Shown piece after piece: positions 55,199 to 64,000 of a DNA stretch of 64,000 nucleotides (positions are counted from its first letter, which is position 1; every line of letters begins with the position of its first letter). The notes under the pieces were generated by a model. That model did not search any database. It saw only the letters and a list, made by a program, of their open reading frames with translations, and was not told the DNA's origin. A program made the translations under genes and the position numbers. This DNA comes from Rhodobacteraceae bacterium CCMM004 (lineage in GTDB: Bacteria; Pseudomonadota; Alphaproteobacteria; Rhodobacterales; Rhodobacteraceae), in NCBI GenBank assembly GCA_004005435.1, contig RZWH01000008.1:62001-126000 (forward strand). Direction: 5' to 3'.

Positions 55199-56025
55199 GC
55201 GCGGTCCAACGCATTCGCGCTGTGGCCAGGGCCGAGGCGGCGGTCCTGCGCCGCAACCGCTGGCTCGCCGTGGCGACGCTGATCATGGTGGTCTTTGCCG
55301 TGGCTCTGTCGCTGGCGGGCAGCGCGCCCACCGGCACCCTGGGTGTCGACATGCTGACCGTGTCGGTGGCGTCGATGACCACACTGGCCGTCTATCTCAT
55401 CCCGCTCCTGGCGCTCCTCATCTCGTTCGACGCGGTGGCGGGCGAGGCCGACCGCGGCGCCCTGGGTCTGCTGTTGTCCTATCCCGCCAGCCGGGCCGAG
55501 ATCCTGCTGGGCAAGGCCGTGGCCCATGTCGCGGCGCTGTCTGTCGCCTGCGTCGTGGGCTTCGGCGTGGCGGGCGGCCTCGCGGTGGCCCTGGGCGGGG
55601 CGGGCGCCGACAGCCTGTGGGCGCTGGCGCGTCTCATGGGCACGTCGGTGCTGCTGGGTGCGGTGTTCGTCGGTCTGGGCTATGTCCTGTCGTCTTTGGC
55701 AGGATCGTCGGCCGCCGCGGCGGGGCTGTCGGCGGCGCTGTGGCTCGTCTTCGTGGTGCTCTACGATCTCGCACTCCTGGCGGCGGTGGTGCTGGATGGC
55801 GACGGGGGGTTCACCCGCTCCGCGTTTCCCTGGGTGATGACGGCCAATCCCGCCGATGCCTTCCGCCTATGGAACATCGCCGGCAGCGATACGGTGGCGG
55901 TCGCCGCGGGGATGACCGGGGCCGCCGACGCCCTGCCCCGCTGGGCCGCGCCCGCCTCGCTGATCCTCTGGCCCTCCGTCGCGTTCTGGCTGGCGCGGGC
56001 CGCGTTCCGGCGGGTCGAGCCATGA
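55195..56025 (+). CDS. nosY: Membrane permease NosY
   Basis: A 276-residue membrane protein with six hydrophobic segments. Typical stretches are MTTLAVYLIPLLALLISFDAVAGEADRGALGLLLSYPASRAEILLGKAVAH in pieces and a C-terminal PADAFRLWNI. It pairs with NosF as an ABC transporter believed to supply a sulfur species for the CuZ site. It overlaps nosF by four bases and nosL by four. Confidence 0.94.
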   Translation: MSAVQRIRAVARAEAAVLRRNRWLAVATLIMVVFAVALSLAGSAPTGTLGVDMLTVSVASMTTLAVYLIPLLALLISFDAVAGEADRGALGLLLSYPASRAEILLGKAVAHVAALSVACVVGFGVAGGLAVALGGAGADSLWALARLMGTSVLLGAVFVGLGYVLSSLAGSSAAAAGLSAALWLVFVVLYDLALLAAVVLDGDGGFTRSAFPWVMTANPADAFRLWNIAGSDTVAVAAGMTGAADALPRWAAPASLILWPSVAFWLARAAFRRVEP

Positions 56026-56543
56026 GGGCCGCGGTGATCCTCACCGTCGCGCTGGCCGCGCTCGGCGCCTGCCGGGACGAGACGGCCGAGGCTCCCGCCC
56101 CGGCCCCGCTGACCGCCGAGAACGTCAGCTTCTTTTGCCAGATGAACGTGCTGGAGCATGGCGGGCCCAAGGCGCAGATCCACCTCGCGGGCTACGACGC
56201 GCCCCTGTTCTTTGCCCAGGTGCGCGATGCCGTGGCCTATCTCAAGAGCCCCGAGCGCGAGGCACCGATCCGCGCCACCTATGTGAGCGACATGGGCGCC
56301 GCCCCGGGCTGGAACGCCCCCGGCACCGAGAACTGGACCGCCGCCGAGACGGCGCATTTCGTCGTCGAGGCGGGGGTCGCCGGGGGCATGGGCGCCCCCG
56401 AGGTCGTGCCCTTCGCCCGTGCCGAGGACGCCGCCGCATTTGTCGGTCGCTATGGCGGGCGGGTGGTGGCGCTGACCGACATTCCCGACGACGCGGTGCT
56501 CGGACCCGTCGATCCCGCCGTGTCCCTGGAGGTTCCGCAATGA
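56022..56543 (+). CDS. nosL: Outer membrane-anchored copper chaperone NosL
   Basis: A 173-residue lipoprotein. The lipobox is LGAC (Cys17), then the copper-binding CQM motif in FFCQMNVLEHGGPKAQI. It delivers Cu(I) to apo-NosZ or to NosD in the periplasm. It overlaps nosY at the start and nosX at the end by four bases each. Confidence 0.92.
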   Translation: MRAAVILTVALAALGACRDETAEAPAPAPLTAENVSFFCQMNVLEHGGPKAQIHLAGYDAPLFFAQVRDAVAYLKSPEREAPIRATYVSDMGAAPGWNAPGTENWTAAETAHFVVEAGVAGGMGAPEVVPFARAEDAAAFVGRYGGRVVALTDIPDDAVLGPVDPAVSLEVPQ

Positions 56544-57478
56544 TCCTGTCCCTCAGCCGCCGCCGGTTCCTGACCGTCTCGGCCGCCGCCTGCGGTCTGG
56601 CCGCGGGCGGCGCCCATGCCGCGCCGCCCTCGGCACGCTGGCGCGGCACCGCCATGGGGGCGGCAGCGTCCCTGCACCTGGTCGGCCTCGCCGCGGAGGC
56701 GGCAGCGCCGATCCTCACCGACGTCGCCCGCGAGGTGCGGCGGCTGGAGGACATCTTCAGCCTCTACCGCCCGGGGTCCGAGATCGCGCGGCTGAACGCG
56801 GCCGGGCGGCTGGCCCGACCGGCGCCCGACCTCCTGGCGGTGCTGTCGCTGGCTGGGCATCTGAACGCCGCGACCGGCGGGGCCTTCGACCCCACGGTGC
56901 AGCCCCTCTTTGCCGTCGCCGCCCGGGCGGCGGCCGACGGGTGCGCGCCCGAGGCGGAGGCGGTGGCGGCGGCGCGTGCGGTCGTGGGCTGGGACGGCGT
57001 CGCCTTCGACGCCGACGCGGTGCGCCTGGACCGCCCGGGCGCCGCGCTGACGCTGAACGGCATCGCCCAGGGCTATGTCACCGACCGCATCGCCGCCCTG
57101 CTGCGCGCCCGTGGGCTGACCGACATCCTGGTGGACATGGGCGAGATCGCCGCCCGGGGGCACCGCCCCGACGGCCACGCCTGGCAGGCGGGCATCGCAG
57201 ATCCCGAGGGCGCGCTCCTCAAGCGCCTGCGCCTGGCCGACCGGGCGCTCGCCACCTCGGCGCCGCTCGGCACGGTGCTCGACCCCGAGGGGCGGATCGG
57301 CCACATCTTCGACCCCGCGGCGGGCGTCCAGGCCGCCGCCCTGCGGCTGGTGTCGGTTTCGGCCCCAGAGGCCGCGCTGGCCGACGGGCTGTCCACGGCG
57401 CTGTGCGTCCTGCCCGCCGCCCGCCACGCCGCCGTCCTCCGCAGGTTCCCCGACACCCGGATCGAACTCGCGGTCTGA
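56540..57478 (+). CDS. nosX: FAD:protein FMN transferase NosX (ApbE family)
   Basis: A 312-residue periplasmic flavinyltransferase. A twin-arginine-like signal (SRRRFLTVSAAACGLAAGG) is followed by ApbE motifs MGAAASLHL, GGAFDPTVQPLF, LTLNGIAQGYVTDRIA and ATSAPLG. It attaches FMN to the SGAT threonine of NosR, as is known for NosX in Paracoccus-like nos clusters. It overlaps nosL by four bases. Confidence 0.93.
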   Translation: MILSLSRRRFLTVSAAACGLAAGGAHAAPPSARWRGTAMGAAASLHLVGLAAEAAAPILTDVAREVRRLEDIFSLYRPGSEIARLNAAGRLARPAPDLLAVLSLAGHLNAATGGAFDPTVQPLFAVAARAAADGCAPEAEAVAAARAVVGWDGVAFDADAVRLDRPGAALTLNGIAQGYVTDRIAALLRARGLTDILVDMGEIAARGHRPDGHAWQAGIADPEGALLKRLRLADRALATSAPLGTVLDPEGRIGHIFDPAAGVQAAALRLVSVSAPEAALADGLSTALCVLPAARHAAVLRRFPDTRIELAV

Positions 57479-57512
57479 TCCCACCCCCGAGCGACAAGGA
57501 GGATTTCATCCG

Positions 57513-57893
57513 ATGCTCAAGACCACCATCACCGCCACCGCCACGCTCGCCCTCATGGCGCTGCCCGTCCTCGCCGAGGGCGACGCAGCCAAGGGCGAGC
57601 GGGTGTTTAACAAGTGCAAGTCCTGCCACGCCGTCGGCGACAAGGCCAAGAACAAGGTCGGCCCGATCCTGAACGGCATCGTCGGCGCCGAGGCGGGGCA
57701 GGTCGAGGGGTTCAAATACTCAGACGCGCTCCTGGCCATGGCCGCGGACGGGCTGGTCTGGGACGAGGAGGCCCTGACCGCCTACCTGACCAAGCCCAAA
57801 GACTTCATCGACGGCACCAAGATGTCGTTCGCCGGTCTGCGCAAGGACGAGGACATCGCCAACGTCATCGCCTATCTGGCCACCTACGAGTGA
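57513..57893 (+). CDS. Small class I cytochrome c
   Basis: A 126-residue periplasmic cytochrome. A signal peptide (MLKTTITATATLALMALPVLA) is followed by heme motif CKSCH (35-39) and the probable axial Met104 in GTKMSF. It resembles cytochrome c2/c550 electron carriers. It follows nosX by 34 bases behind an AAGGAGG ribosome site, so it may be the dedicated electron donor to NosZ in place of pseudoazurin. It is the last gene before the convergent nir cluster. Confidence 0.9.
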   Translation: MLKTTITATATLALMALPVLAEGDAAKGERVFNKCKSCHAVGDKAKNKVGPILNGIVGAEAGQVEGFKYSDALLAMAADGLVWDEEALTAYLTKPKDFIDGTKMSFAGLRKDEDIANVIAYLATYE

Positions 57894-57912
57894 GGGGCGC
57901 GGGCGGGCGGGC

Positions 57913-58164
57913 TCAGCGCCGCCCGTCCGCCTCGTCCATCAGCCGCCGGACCCAGCGGCCCGTCGCCCAGGCCGCGGGCACGCCCAGCGCCAGGCCCAAC
58001 AGGACCGAGGCCACCGGCGACAAGTCCGGGATCCCCAGTGCCCGGCCCATCAGCGCCAGCATGAACACGTTGATCGCCACCGCCCCCGCGGCGAGGGGAT
58101 AGAGAAGGACGGCCAGCTTCCACACCGGCCAGGGGCGCTCGTCGGTGCCGCCCTCGCGCGTCAT
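57913..58164 (-). CDS. Small two-helix membrane protein at the end of the nir cluster
   Basis: An 83-residue protein with two hydrophobic segments (LAVLLYPLAAGAVAINVFMLALMG and LSPVASVLLGLALGVPAAWATG) and charged ends. The ATG overlaps the stop of the CbiX-like gene by four bases, so it belongs to the nir operon. No family is recognised. It may help anchor or stabilise the denitrification machinery, but that is a guess. Its 3' end faces the cytochrome c gene 19 bases away. Confidence 0.65.
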   Translation of the reverse strand: MTREGGTDERPWPVWKLAVLLYPLAAGAVAINVFMLALMGRALGIPDLSPVASVLLGLALGVPAAWATGRWVRRLMDEADGRR

Positions 58165-58922
58165 GCCGCCCGCGTCCCCGGGGCGGCCACTGCCAGCGCA
58201 TCGGCGATCAGCGCGGCGATCCCCGGCGCGGTGCCCGCGGCGGCCAGGACCGGGCCGGCAAAGCCGCTCTCGGCAACGGCGCCGGGCACGTCGGAGGTGG
58301 CGTGAAAGGCATTGGTCATGAAGCAGGGCAGGCACAGCGCAGGCGCCGGAGCGGCCGCCAGCGCGTCGGCCAGAAACGGCGCCTCCTCCAGATAGCCCGG
58401 GACGACGGCGCGCACGCCGGTTCGGCGCAGCAACTCGTCGCAGAGCGCCCGGGCGCAGGCGGCAGGCCGCGGTCCGCGGGCCGACCCGTGGGCGGCCAGG
58501 ACGACTGTGGTGTCCGCCGCCGCCAGCCCCGCCTGGGCGAGCCCGTCGCGGATCAGGCCCGCGCAGTGGGCGTGGAACGACGGCATGAGCCCGATGGGCG
58601 TGCGCGGTGGCGCGTCGCCCCGCCCCACCGCCGCCAGCGCGTCGCGCAGGACCCGGCGCAGGAGCCAGCCGTCCGACATCAGGAGCGGAAATACCTCCGC
58701 CCCCGGTCCCAGCCCGTCAAAGGCCGCCGCAATGGAGCCCTCGGCCGCCATGGTCGCACCGCGCACCCGCCAGCCCGGCCGCTCTGCCGCGACCTCTTCC
58801 GCGAGGGCTGCGATGGCCGCGTCCTGCGGGCTTGGGTCGGACAGCGATCCGAAGGCGATCAGCACCACCTCGCGCGGATCAGTGGCTGGTGCCGTCGGAG
58901 AAGGTGATCTTGTTCCAGACAT
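58161..58922 (-). CDS. CbiX/SirB-like sirohydrochlorin chelatase family protein
   Basis: A 253-residue protein. The C-terminal half has VVLAAHGSARGPRPAAC, the chelatase-fold metal-binding His motif, and VRAVVPGYLEEAPFLADAL, both typical of CbiX/SirB ferro/cobaltochelatases. The N-terminal half has a related AFGSLSDPSPQDAAI without the His, suggesting a two-lobe protein with one active site. Inserting iron into sirohydrochlorin would supply siroheme, the precursor of heme d1. The ATG at 58922 lies 44 bases inside nirN; a shorter start is possible. Confidence 0.75.
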   Translation of the reverse strand: MSGTRSPSPTAPATDPREVVLIAFGSLSDPSPQDAAIAALAEEVAAERPGWRVRGATMAAEGSIAAAFDGLGPGAEVFPLLMSDGWLLRRVLRDALAAVGRGDAPPRTPIGLMPSFHAHCAGLIRDGLAQAGLAAADTTVVLAAHGSARGPRPAACARALCDELLRRTGVRAVVPGYLEEAPFLADALAAAPAPALCLPCFMTNAFHATSDVPGAVAESGFAGPVLAAAGTAPGIAALIADALAVAAPGTRAA

Positions 58923-60432
58923 TGTATTTTCCCGATGGTTTGTTCATGGGCAGCCGGGTGACGAGCTCCAGCGTGCGGGCGTCGTAGACCAGGACCGCGC
59001 CGTCCTCCTCCCACACGCTGACCAGGGCGTGGGCGCCGTGGCGGTCGAACTCCACATGTGCGACGGTGGCGCCGGGGACGGGGCGCAGGGTGCGCACGAT
59101 CTCCAGCGTCTCCTTGTCGATGACGTGCATCGCGTCCTTGTTCGGACCGAAGAAGACGTCGGCCCAGACGTAAGCGCTGGCCTCGTGACTGCGCAGAAAG
59201 AAGCCCGGGCCAAGCGTCTCGACAGTGTCGATGACCTGCCAGTCCTCGATGTCGATCACCGACAGCTTGCCCTCTTTGAGGTGGGGTGTGGCCATCACGC
59301 GGCGGCCGTCGCGGATCCACGAGATCCCAGACCCCAGATGCGGCATCCCCGGCAACGGCAGCTCGGCGATCTCGCGCCCGACGTTGAGGTTCACCACGAC
59401 CCCGCGCGCCCCGTCGCGGGCGGCGCCGATCAGAAAGCGGTAGTCGGGGGTGAAGAAAAAGTCGTCGATGGGCTCGGCCGTCTCGATCCGCCGCCGGGCA
59501 AACAGGCCCTCGGACGAGGCGATGGCCTCGACCATCCCCTTTTCGCGCGAGTGGACGAAGCCCTCGTAGACCGGCTCGGCCTCTGGATCGGTGGCGACCT
59601 CCCAGATCTCGGGCGCGTCCTTGAGCGCGAGGATAAAGCTCTTTCGCTGCGGCGCCTGGTAGACGGCCGAGACGCGGCTGGGGACGCCGGACTTCGCCAC
59701 CACGTCCATGACCCGGGCGACCGAGAGATCGGCGGTGGACAGGATCGTCAGGGTCTGCGGCAGATAGTTGGCCACGGCCAGCCATTCGCCATCGTGGCTG
59801 ATGGCGATGTTGCGGCTGTTCAGCCCGGCGCGGATGCGGCCCACCTCGGCCAAGGACCAGAGGTCGTATTTCTGCACCCAGCCGTCCCGCGACATGATGA
59901 AGACATAGCGGCCGTCGGGCGAGAACTTGGGCCCGCCATGGACGGCGAAGGGGGTGGCAAAGCGGTCCATCACCGCCCAGGTGTCGCCGTCGAGGACGCT
60001 GACATGGTGGTCGCCGGTCTCGACCACCAAGGTGATGTTCATCGGATCGGCGTCCCAGAGCGGCGCGGCGGCGGCGGCGTAGTCGGGGTTCGGCGCGCGG
60101 CTTGCGGCGATCTCCTCTTGCCCCCAGGCGGGCACCTCTGCCAGGGGCGTGTCCAGCCAGGCGGCGACGGCGGCGATTTCATCGGCGGTCAGCAGCTCGC
60201 CGAAGGCAGGCATCTGCGTGGCGGCGCGGCCGTGGGCGATGACGTCGCTCAACTGCGGCCCCCGCATCCGGCGCAACGTCTGCGGGATCAGCGCCGGACC
60301 GACGCCCCCCAGGCGCTCCGCCCCGTGGCACTCGGCACAGTCGCGGGCATAGATCGCGGCGGGGTCGGCGGCGGCGGGTGCGGCCAGTAGCGCGCCGAGG
60401 GCGAGACTAAGTAAACCACGGCTGCGGATCAT
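58879..60432 (-). CDS. nirN: Dihydro-heme d1 dehydrogenase NirN
   Basis: A 517-residue periplasmic protein. A signal peptide (1-22) is followed by a c-heme domain with CAECH (32-36) and then an eight-bladed beta-propeller like that of cytochrome cd1 ([37 protein letters not shown] in pieces). NirN oxidises the last propionate of dihydro-heme d1 to the acrylate. NirS would have a longer N-terminal domain and other ligands, so NirN fits better. It overlaps nirJ by 26 bases. Confidence 0.92.
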   Translation of the reverse strand: MIRSRGLLSLALGALLAAPAAADPAAIYARDCAECHGAERLGGVGPALIPQTLRRMRGPQLSDVIAHGRAATQMPAFGELLTADEIAAVAAWLDTPLAEVPAWGQEEIAASRAPNPDYAAAAAPLWDADPMNITLVVETGDHHVSVLDGDTWAVMDRFATPFAVHGGPKFSPDGRYVFIMSRDGWVQKYDLWSLAEVGRIRAGLNSRNIAISHDGEWLAVANYLPQTLTILSTADLSVARVMDVVAKSGVPSRVSAVYQAPQRKSFILALKDAPEIWEVATDPEAEPVYEGFVHSREKGMVEAIASSEGLFARRRIETAEPIDDFFFTPDYRFLIGAARDGARGVVVNLNVGREIAELPLPGMPHLGSGISWIRDGRRVMATPHLKEGKLSVIDIEDWQVIDTVETLGPGFFLRSHEASAYVWADVFFGPNKDAMHVIDKETLEIVRTLRPVPGATVAHVEFDRHGAHALVSVWEEDGAVLVYDARTLELVTRLPMNKPSGKYNVWNKITFSDGTSH

Positions 60433-61618
60433 GGCGGTCCCCTGTGAACGGTCTGACGGTCAGGCGCTCGGCGCCCGGGGCGACGCCGATCTCGGCGTCG
60501 GTGAGATAGCAGGCGGGATCCTCGGCCCAGGGATCGCCGGTCAGTTGCAGCGCCCGGATCCGCGTGTTGCCGCCGCAGATCGCCCGGTGCATGCAGGCCC
60601 CGCAGCGCCCCTTGAGCGGCCGTGGACGGCGGCGCAGCTCGGCCAGCATCGGGTCGTCCCCGGTCCAGAGCGCCGAGAAGGGCGTCTCCTTCACGCTGCC
60701 GATGGTGTAGTCCGACCAGTAGGTGTCGGGATGCACGTCGCCCTGGGTGTCGATGTTCGCCACGCCCACACCCGAGGCGTTGCCGCCCCACGCCTCCAGA
60801 TGCGCCCTGAGATGGGCGACCCTGTCCTCGGGGAACCGCGCCGCGGCCCAGTCGAGGAAGTAGACGGCGTCGGCGTCGTTGTTGCCGGTGACGATCTCCA
60901 ACGGGGGCGCGCCCTCATGGCTGGCCGCCGCCCGTGCAATCAGCAGGTCCAGCGCCCGGCGGGTTGGAGTGTGGGCGGCGTCGTCGCCACGATGCTTGTT
61001 GCCCCGGCCGGCATAGACCAGGTGGGAGAGATAGAACTTGTCCACCCCCTCGTCGTCGCAGAGGCGCAGGAGGTCGGGGAGCTGGTGGGCGTTGTCCTCG
61101 GTCAGGGTAAAGCGCAGGCCGACCTTGATCCCCCGCCGTTTGCACGAGCGCACCCCGGCCAGCGCCTGATCGAAGGCGCCGATCACGCCGCGAAAGGCGT
61201 CGTTGGTGGCGCCGATCCCGTCGATGGAGATGCCGACGTAGTCGAAGCCGATCTCGGCCACACGGTCGGCCTTGGCCCCGATCACCCCGGTGCCGTTCGT
61301 GGACAGCGCCAGCACCCGCGTCAGTGCCCGCGCCCGGCGGGCCAGCGAGAACAGATCGTCGCGCAACAGAGGCTCGCCCCCCGACAGAATCAGCGCGGGC
61401 ACGCCGAAGCGGCCGATATCCTCCAGCGTCTCGCGCGCCTGGGCGGCGGTCAGCTCGCCGGGGAAATCGACGTCGGCCGACACCGTGTAGCAGTGCTTGC
61501 AGCGCAGGTTGCACCGACGGGTGAGGTTCCAGATCACCACCGGCCTGGGCGGGCCGCGACGGCGCCGCACCGGGCTCGGGCGGTGGAGTTGATCCATGTA
61601 TTGGCTGAGGCGGAACAT
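60407..61618 (-). CDS. nirJ: Heme d1 biosynthesis radical SAM protein NirJ
   Basis: A 403-residue radical SAM enzyme. The cluster motif is CNLRCKHCY (Cys36, 40, 43), followed by [14 protein letters not shown], and a C-terminal auxiliary iron-sulfur region begins [13 protein letters not shown]. It removes propionate side chains from didecarboxysiroheme to form the d1 oxo groups. It starts one base after the nirH stop. Confidence 0.95.
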   Translation of the reverse strand: MFRLSQYMDQLHRPSPVRRRRGPPRPVVIWNLTRRCNLRCKHCYTVSADVDFPGELTAAQARETLEDIGRFGVPALILSGGEPLLRDDLFSLARRARALTRVLALSTNGTGVIGAKADRVAEIGFDYVGISIDGIGATNDAFRGVIGAFDQALAGVRSCKRRGIKVGLRFTLTEDNAHQLPDLLRLCDDEGVDKFYLSHLVYAGRGNKHRGDDAAHTPTRRALDLLIARAAASHEGAPPLEIVTGNNDADAVYFLDWAAARFPEDRVAHLRAHLEAWGGNASGVGVANIDTQGDVHPDTYWSDYTIGSVKETPFSALWTGDDPMLAELRRRPRPLKGRCGACMHRAICGGNTRIRALQLTGDPWAEDPACYLTDAEIGVAPGAERLTVRPFTGDRHDPQPWFT

Positions 61619-61619
61619 G

Positions 61620-62105
61620 TTACCTTCCCCCGGCCAGTCTGAGGCCGGTCTTTTTCAGAATCCGCTTGGAATAGAGCGTGTCGGAGGCGCGGCAGGCGTC
61701 GCCGAGGAGCCCGGCGATCTCGCCGCGCTTGGCCTCGACCTCGTCCGGGCTGACGCCGTGGACCATCGCAAAGAGGTTGTAGGGCCAGAGCGGCCGCGCG
61801 CGGGGCCGCAGATAGCAGTGCGACACGAAGTCCAGCGCACCGACCCGCGCGCCCAGATCCGCGGCGGCGGCGTCGTCCACGTCCCAGACGGTCATGCCGT
61901 TTGCGGTCAGCCCCAGACGATAGTGGTTGGGCGCGGCGGCCACCCTGCGGATCACGCCGCGGCGACACATCTCGCGCATCCGGGCAATCACCTCGGCCTC
62001 GGTCAGGCCGACGCGGGCGGCGACGGCGGCATAGGGCTCGGCCACCAAAGGCAGGCCCGCCTGCGTCTCGGCAACGATGGCGCGGTCGGCGGGATCGAGG
62101 CTCAT
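61620..62105 (-). CDS. nirH: Siroheme decarboxylase subunit NirH
   Basis: A 161-residue AsnC/Lrp-like protein with helix-turn-helix [29 protein letters not shown] near residue 30 and the conserved [38 protein letters not shown]. Despite the regulator fold it acts with NirG and NirDL to decarboxylate siroheme. It overlaps nirG by four bases. Confidence 0.92.
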   Translation of the reverse strand: MSLDPADRAIVAETQAGLPLVAEPYAAVAARVGLTEAEVIARMREMCRRGVIRRVAAAPNHYRLGLTANGMTVWDVDDAAAADLGARVGALDFVSHCYLRPRARPLWPYNLFAMVHGVSPDEVEAKRGEIAGLLGDACRASDTLYSKRILKKTGLRLAGGR

Positions 62106-62551
62106 GCCGCCACCCGAAAGCCGATGAAGAACTCCTTGAGCTTGGGGAACGCCAGCACCGCGATGCCGGTCTCGGCCTCGATCCGCGCCCGCGCCGTGCC
62201 GATCCGCTCTTCCGTCTCGGTGGCCAGGACGAACCACATGTTCAGACGGTGACCGCGCTCGTAGTTGTGGGCGACTTCGGGGTGGGCGTTGACCTGGGCC
62301 GCCACGGCGTCGAACCGATCTTGGGGCACCTCCATCGCGCAGAGACAGAACGCGCCCCCCATCGCCGCGGCGTCGTAGAAGGGGCCGAAGCGGGTGACGA
62401 TGCCCGCCGCCTTGAGCCGCGAGAGGCGGTCGATCACCTCGTCCTGCGACAGGTCCAGCAGCCGTCCCACCTCGGCAAAGGGCGACGGGCCGATGGGCAC
62501 GCCGTCTTGCAGGGCGTTCAGGAGGCGGCTGTCGGTGTGGTCGAGCGTCAT
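62102..62551 (-). CDS. nirG: Siroheme decarboxylase subunit NirG
   Basis: A 149-residue AsnC/Lrp-like protein. The helix-turn-helix is FAEVGRLLDLSQDEVIDRLSRLKAAGIVTRFG, then MGGAFCLCAMEVP, EVAHNYERGHRLNMWFVLATET, which carries the family's H-x(3)-NMWFV region. It is a partner of NirH and NirDL in siroheme decarboxylation. It overlaps both neighbours by four bases. Confidence 0.92.
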   Translation of the reverse strand: MTLDHTDSRLLNALQDGVPIGPSPFAEVGRLLDLSQDEVIDRLSRLKAAGIVTRFGPFYDAAAMGGAFCLCAMEVPQDRFDAVAAQVNAHPEVAHNYERGHRLNMWFVLATETEERIGTARARIEAETGIAVLAFPKLKEFFIGFRVAA

Positions 62552-63543
62552 GGCTGGGCCTTCGCGGTTGGGTCGATCAGCGCGCCCGTCTGGCGGAAGC
62601 AGCGCAGCGAAAACAGGATGTCGTGGGCGACGCCCCGCAGGCCCGGCAGGGCGCGCGCGTCGTCGAGGACGGCCATCGCCTCGTCCCGGCTGCGCCCATG
62701 GATCATGCAGTAGAGCGTGTAGGGCCAGACGCCCGGCACCGCCCGGCGCTGATAGCACAGTGTCACGCCGGGCACCGCGGCTAGGTCCGGCCCGACCTCG
62801 GCGGCGCGGTCGGGCGGCAGCTCCCACACCACCATGGCGTTGGCCCGCCAGCCCAGCGCGCGGTGCCTGACGATGACGCCGAAGCGGGTGACGTAGCCCT
62901 CGTCGATGAGCCGTGCCGTGCGGTCCAGCGCCGCCGCCTCGTCGAGGCCGCACGCCTCCGTCAGCCCGGCGAAGGGGCGCGAGGTCAGGGGCAGCCCAGA
63001 GGACAGCGCCTGCATCAGCCGCCGGTCCTGCGCGTCGAGCGGCCCCGGCGGCGCGGTGCGGCGGCGCGGCGGCCGCGCCGCGCGGCGCCCGCTGAGATCG
63101 AAGCCCAGGTCGATGTTGAACGGCACGATCAGCGGCAGGTCGAGGACGCGCAGCCCGGTCTGCGCCTCGATGGCGTGGAGGACACGGTCCACATGGTCCC
63201 GGTCGGGACCGGTGGCGACGAACCAGATGTTCCAAGTGTGCTCGCGCAGATAGGAGTGGTTCACGCCGGTCTGGGCGTTGATGATCTCGGCCGTGCGCTC
63301 GACGCCCCAGTCGGGCGCGGCGACGGCGGCCAGGGTGCTGGCGCCGGCGGTGTTCGGGCGGCAGGTGGCGCCGAAGCGCGAGATGGCGCTGCGCTCGGCC
63401 AGGGCACGGAGGCGCGCCACGACCTCGTCCTCGCCGATCCCGACCTGCGCGCCGATGGCGGCAAAGGGCCGCGCCACCACCGGCACATCGCGTTGGAAGT
63501 CGTTGAGGAGGGCGGCGTCGATGTCGGTGAGATCGGCGGTCAT
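62548..63543 (-). CDS. nirDL: Siroheme decarboxylase NirDL fusion
   Basis: A 331-residue protein made of two AsnC/Lrp-like units. The first (about 1-150) resembles NirD, with RFGATCRPNTAGASTLAAVA and REHTWNIWFVATG. The second (about 175-331) resembles NirL, with YVTRFGVIVRHRALGWRANAMVVWELP and WPYTLYCMIHGRSRDEA. A proline/arginine-rich linker lies between them (around 150-172). Together with NirG and NirH it converts siroheme to 12,18-didecarboxysiroheme. It starts five bases after the nirF stop. Confidence 0.92.
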   Translation of the reverse strand: MTADLTDIDAALLNDFQRDVPVVARPFAAIGAQVGIGEDEVVARLRALAERSAISRFGATCRPNTAGASTLAAVAAPDWGVERTAEIINAQTGVNHSYLREHTWNIWFVATGPDRDHVDRVLHAIEAQTGLRVLDLPLIVPFNIDLGFDLSGRRAARPPRRRTAPPGPLDAQDRRLMQALSSGLPLTSRPFAGLTEACGLDEAAALDRTARLIDEGYVTRFGVIVRHRALGWRANAMVVWELPPDRAAEVGPDLAAVPGVTLCYQRRAVPGVWPYTLYCMIHGRSRDEAMAVLDDARALPGLRGVAHDILFSLRCFRQTGALIDPTAKAQP

Positions 63544-63547
63544 GGCG

Positions 63548-64000
63548 TCACAACCCGATCCGGTGTGCGCGCGCGGTGAAGAAGATGCCGGAGGGGCTTT
63601 CGGCCGCGATCTCGCCCACAACCTCGAAGGTGTCGGTATCGTAGATCATCACCGTCCCGGCGTCGCGCACCGAGACCCAGACCTCGTCGCCCCGGGGGCT
63701 GAACTCCATATGCAGGACCCCCGGCCCCGGCGTCAGCGTCCGCAGCACCTCGGCCGTCTGGGTGTCGATCACCTGGACCGTGTCGTTCAGCGGGTGGGCG
63801 AAGTTGACCCAGACCTGCCGCCCGCCGGGCCGCGCGACGGCAAAGACCGGCTGCCCGTGGGTCCGGGTCCGGGCGACCTCGTCGAAGCTCGCGGCATCGA
63901 CCCACAGCACCTCGTGCCGGCCGACGGCGGGGAGGACGAAGCGGTCGCCGGCCAGGGCCCAGCCCTCCAGATGCGGCATCTTGTAGACCGGCAGGGGCTC
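63548..64000 (-). CDS. nirF: Heme d1 biosynthesis protein NirF, C-terminal part (5' truncated by window edge)
   Basis: 151 codons are visible and the frame is open to the right edge. The visible part has beta-propeller repeats of the cytochrome cd1/NirF type, such as GVLHMEFSPRGDEVWVSVRDAGTVMIYDTDTFEV in pieces and PSGIFFTARAHRIGL at the end. NirF lacks the c-heme domain and has siroheme-derivative-binding functions before NirJ/NirN. Gene order (F-DL-G-H-J-N) supports NirF over NirS or NirN. The upstream part lies outside the window. Confidence 0.85.
   Translation of the reverse strand, partial: EPLPVYKMPHLEGWALAGDRFVLPAVGRHEVLWVDAASFDEVARTRTHGQPVFAVARPGGRQVWVNFAHPLNDTVQVIDTQTAEVLRTLTPGPGVLHMEFSPRGDEVWVSVRDAGTVMIYDTDTFEVVGEIAAESPSGIFFTARAHRIGL

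Noticed and set aside
58879-60432. Cytochrome cd1 nitrite reductase NirS
   Set aside because: It is related in fold, but the length, the position after nirJ and the short heme c domain fit NirN.

Overview
This window comes from a high-GC alphaproteobacterium, most likely a denitrifying member of the Rhodobacteraceae (Paracoccus/roseobacter relatives). The reasons are the strong G/C third-position bias, the Paracoccus-like gene order nirF-DL-G-H-J-N and nosRZDFYLX, a class II (B12-dependent) ribonucleotide reductase, and the density of LIV, CUT1, CUT2 and TRAP importers. No tRNA, rRNA, CRISPR array, phage gene or intact transposase was seen. Names rest on motifs and gene order read by eye; no database search was run.

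Layout. 1-5.9 kb (+): end of a ThuA-like gene, an SDR dehydrogenase, a NIPSNAP protein and a complete branched-chain-amino-acid-type ABC importer (livHMGF plus binding protein). 6.2-7.5 kb (-): glycerate 2-kinase. 8.0-12.5 kb (-): ROK regulator, a 781-residue PIG-L deacetylase fusion and a DMT transporter. These are divergent across a perfect 21-bp palindrome from 12.6-20.0 kb (+): a CUT1 sugar importer, an argininosuccinate-lyase-like enzyme and a PfkB kinase. This looks like one unassigned catabolic system.

20.2-25.9 kb (+): a CUT2 (ribose-type) importer plus an SMP-30 lactonase. 26.1-33.4 kb (-): a CUT1 importer, a GH31 glycosidase, an SDR and an EthD-like protein. 33.5-36.6 kb (+): a LacI regulator and a second GH31. 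Nearly identical LacI-type operators sit before the 20.3-kb operon and between the divergent 33.4/33.5-kb units, so these three units look like one regulon: import a glycoside, cleave it inside the cell, and perhaps oxidise the sugar to a lactone (SDR) that SMP-30 opens. 37.2-42.5 kb (-): GntR regulator, TRAP importer and two TIM-barrel isomerases. 42.9-47.1 kb (-): a small unknown protein and nrdJ with an NrdR-like box. 47.7-48.8 kb (-): an MFS transporter.

49.0-57.9 kb (+) is a complete nitrous oxide reductase operon nosRZDFYLX followed by a small cytochrome c. It converges on 57.9-64.0 kb (-), the heme d1 part of a nir operon (nirF partial, nirDL, G, H, J, N) followed by a CbiX-like chelatase and a small membrane protein. 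nirS, E and C would be expected beyond the right edge.

The non-coding DNA is unusually structured. There are five copies of a ~124-bp element with 18-bp terminal inverted repeats (three in tandem), two arrays of abutting perfect palindromes inside transporter operons, a five-unit 36-bp hairpin repeat, paired hairpins before a permease gene, and an inverted pair of a ~39-bp repeat.
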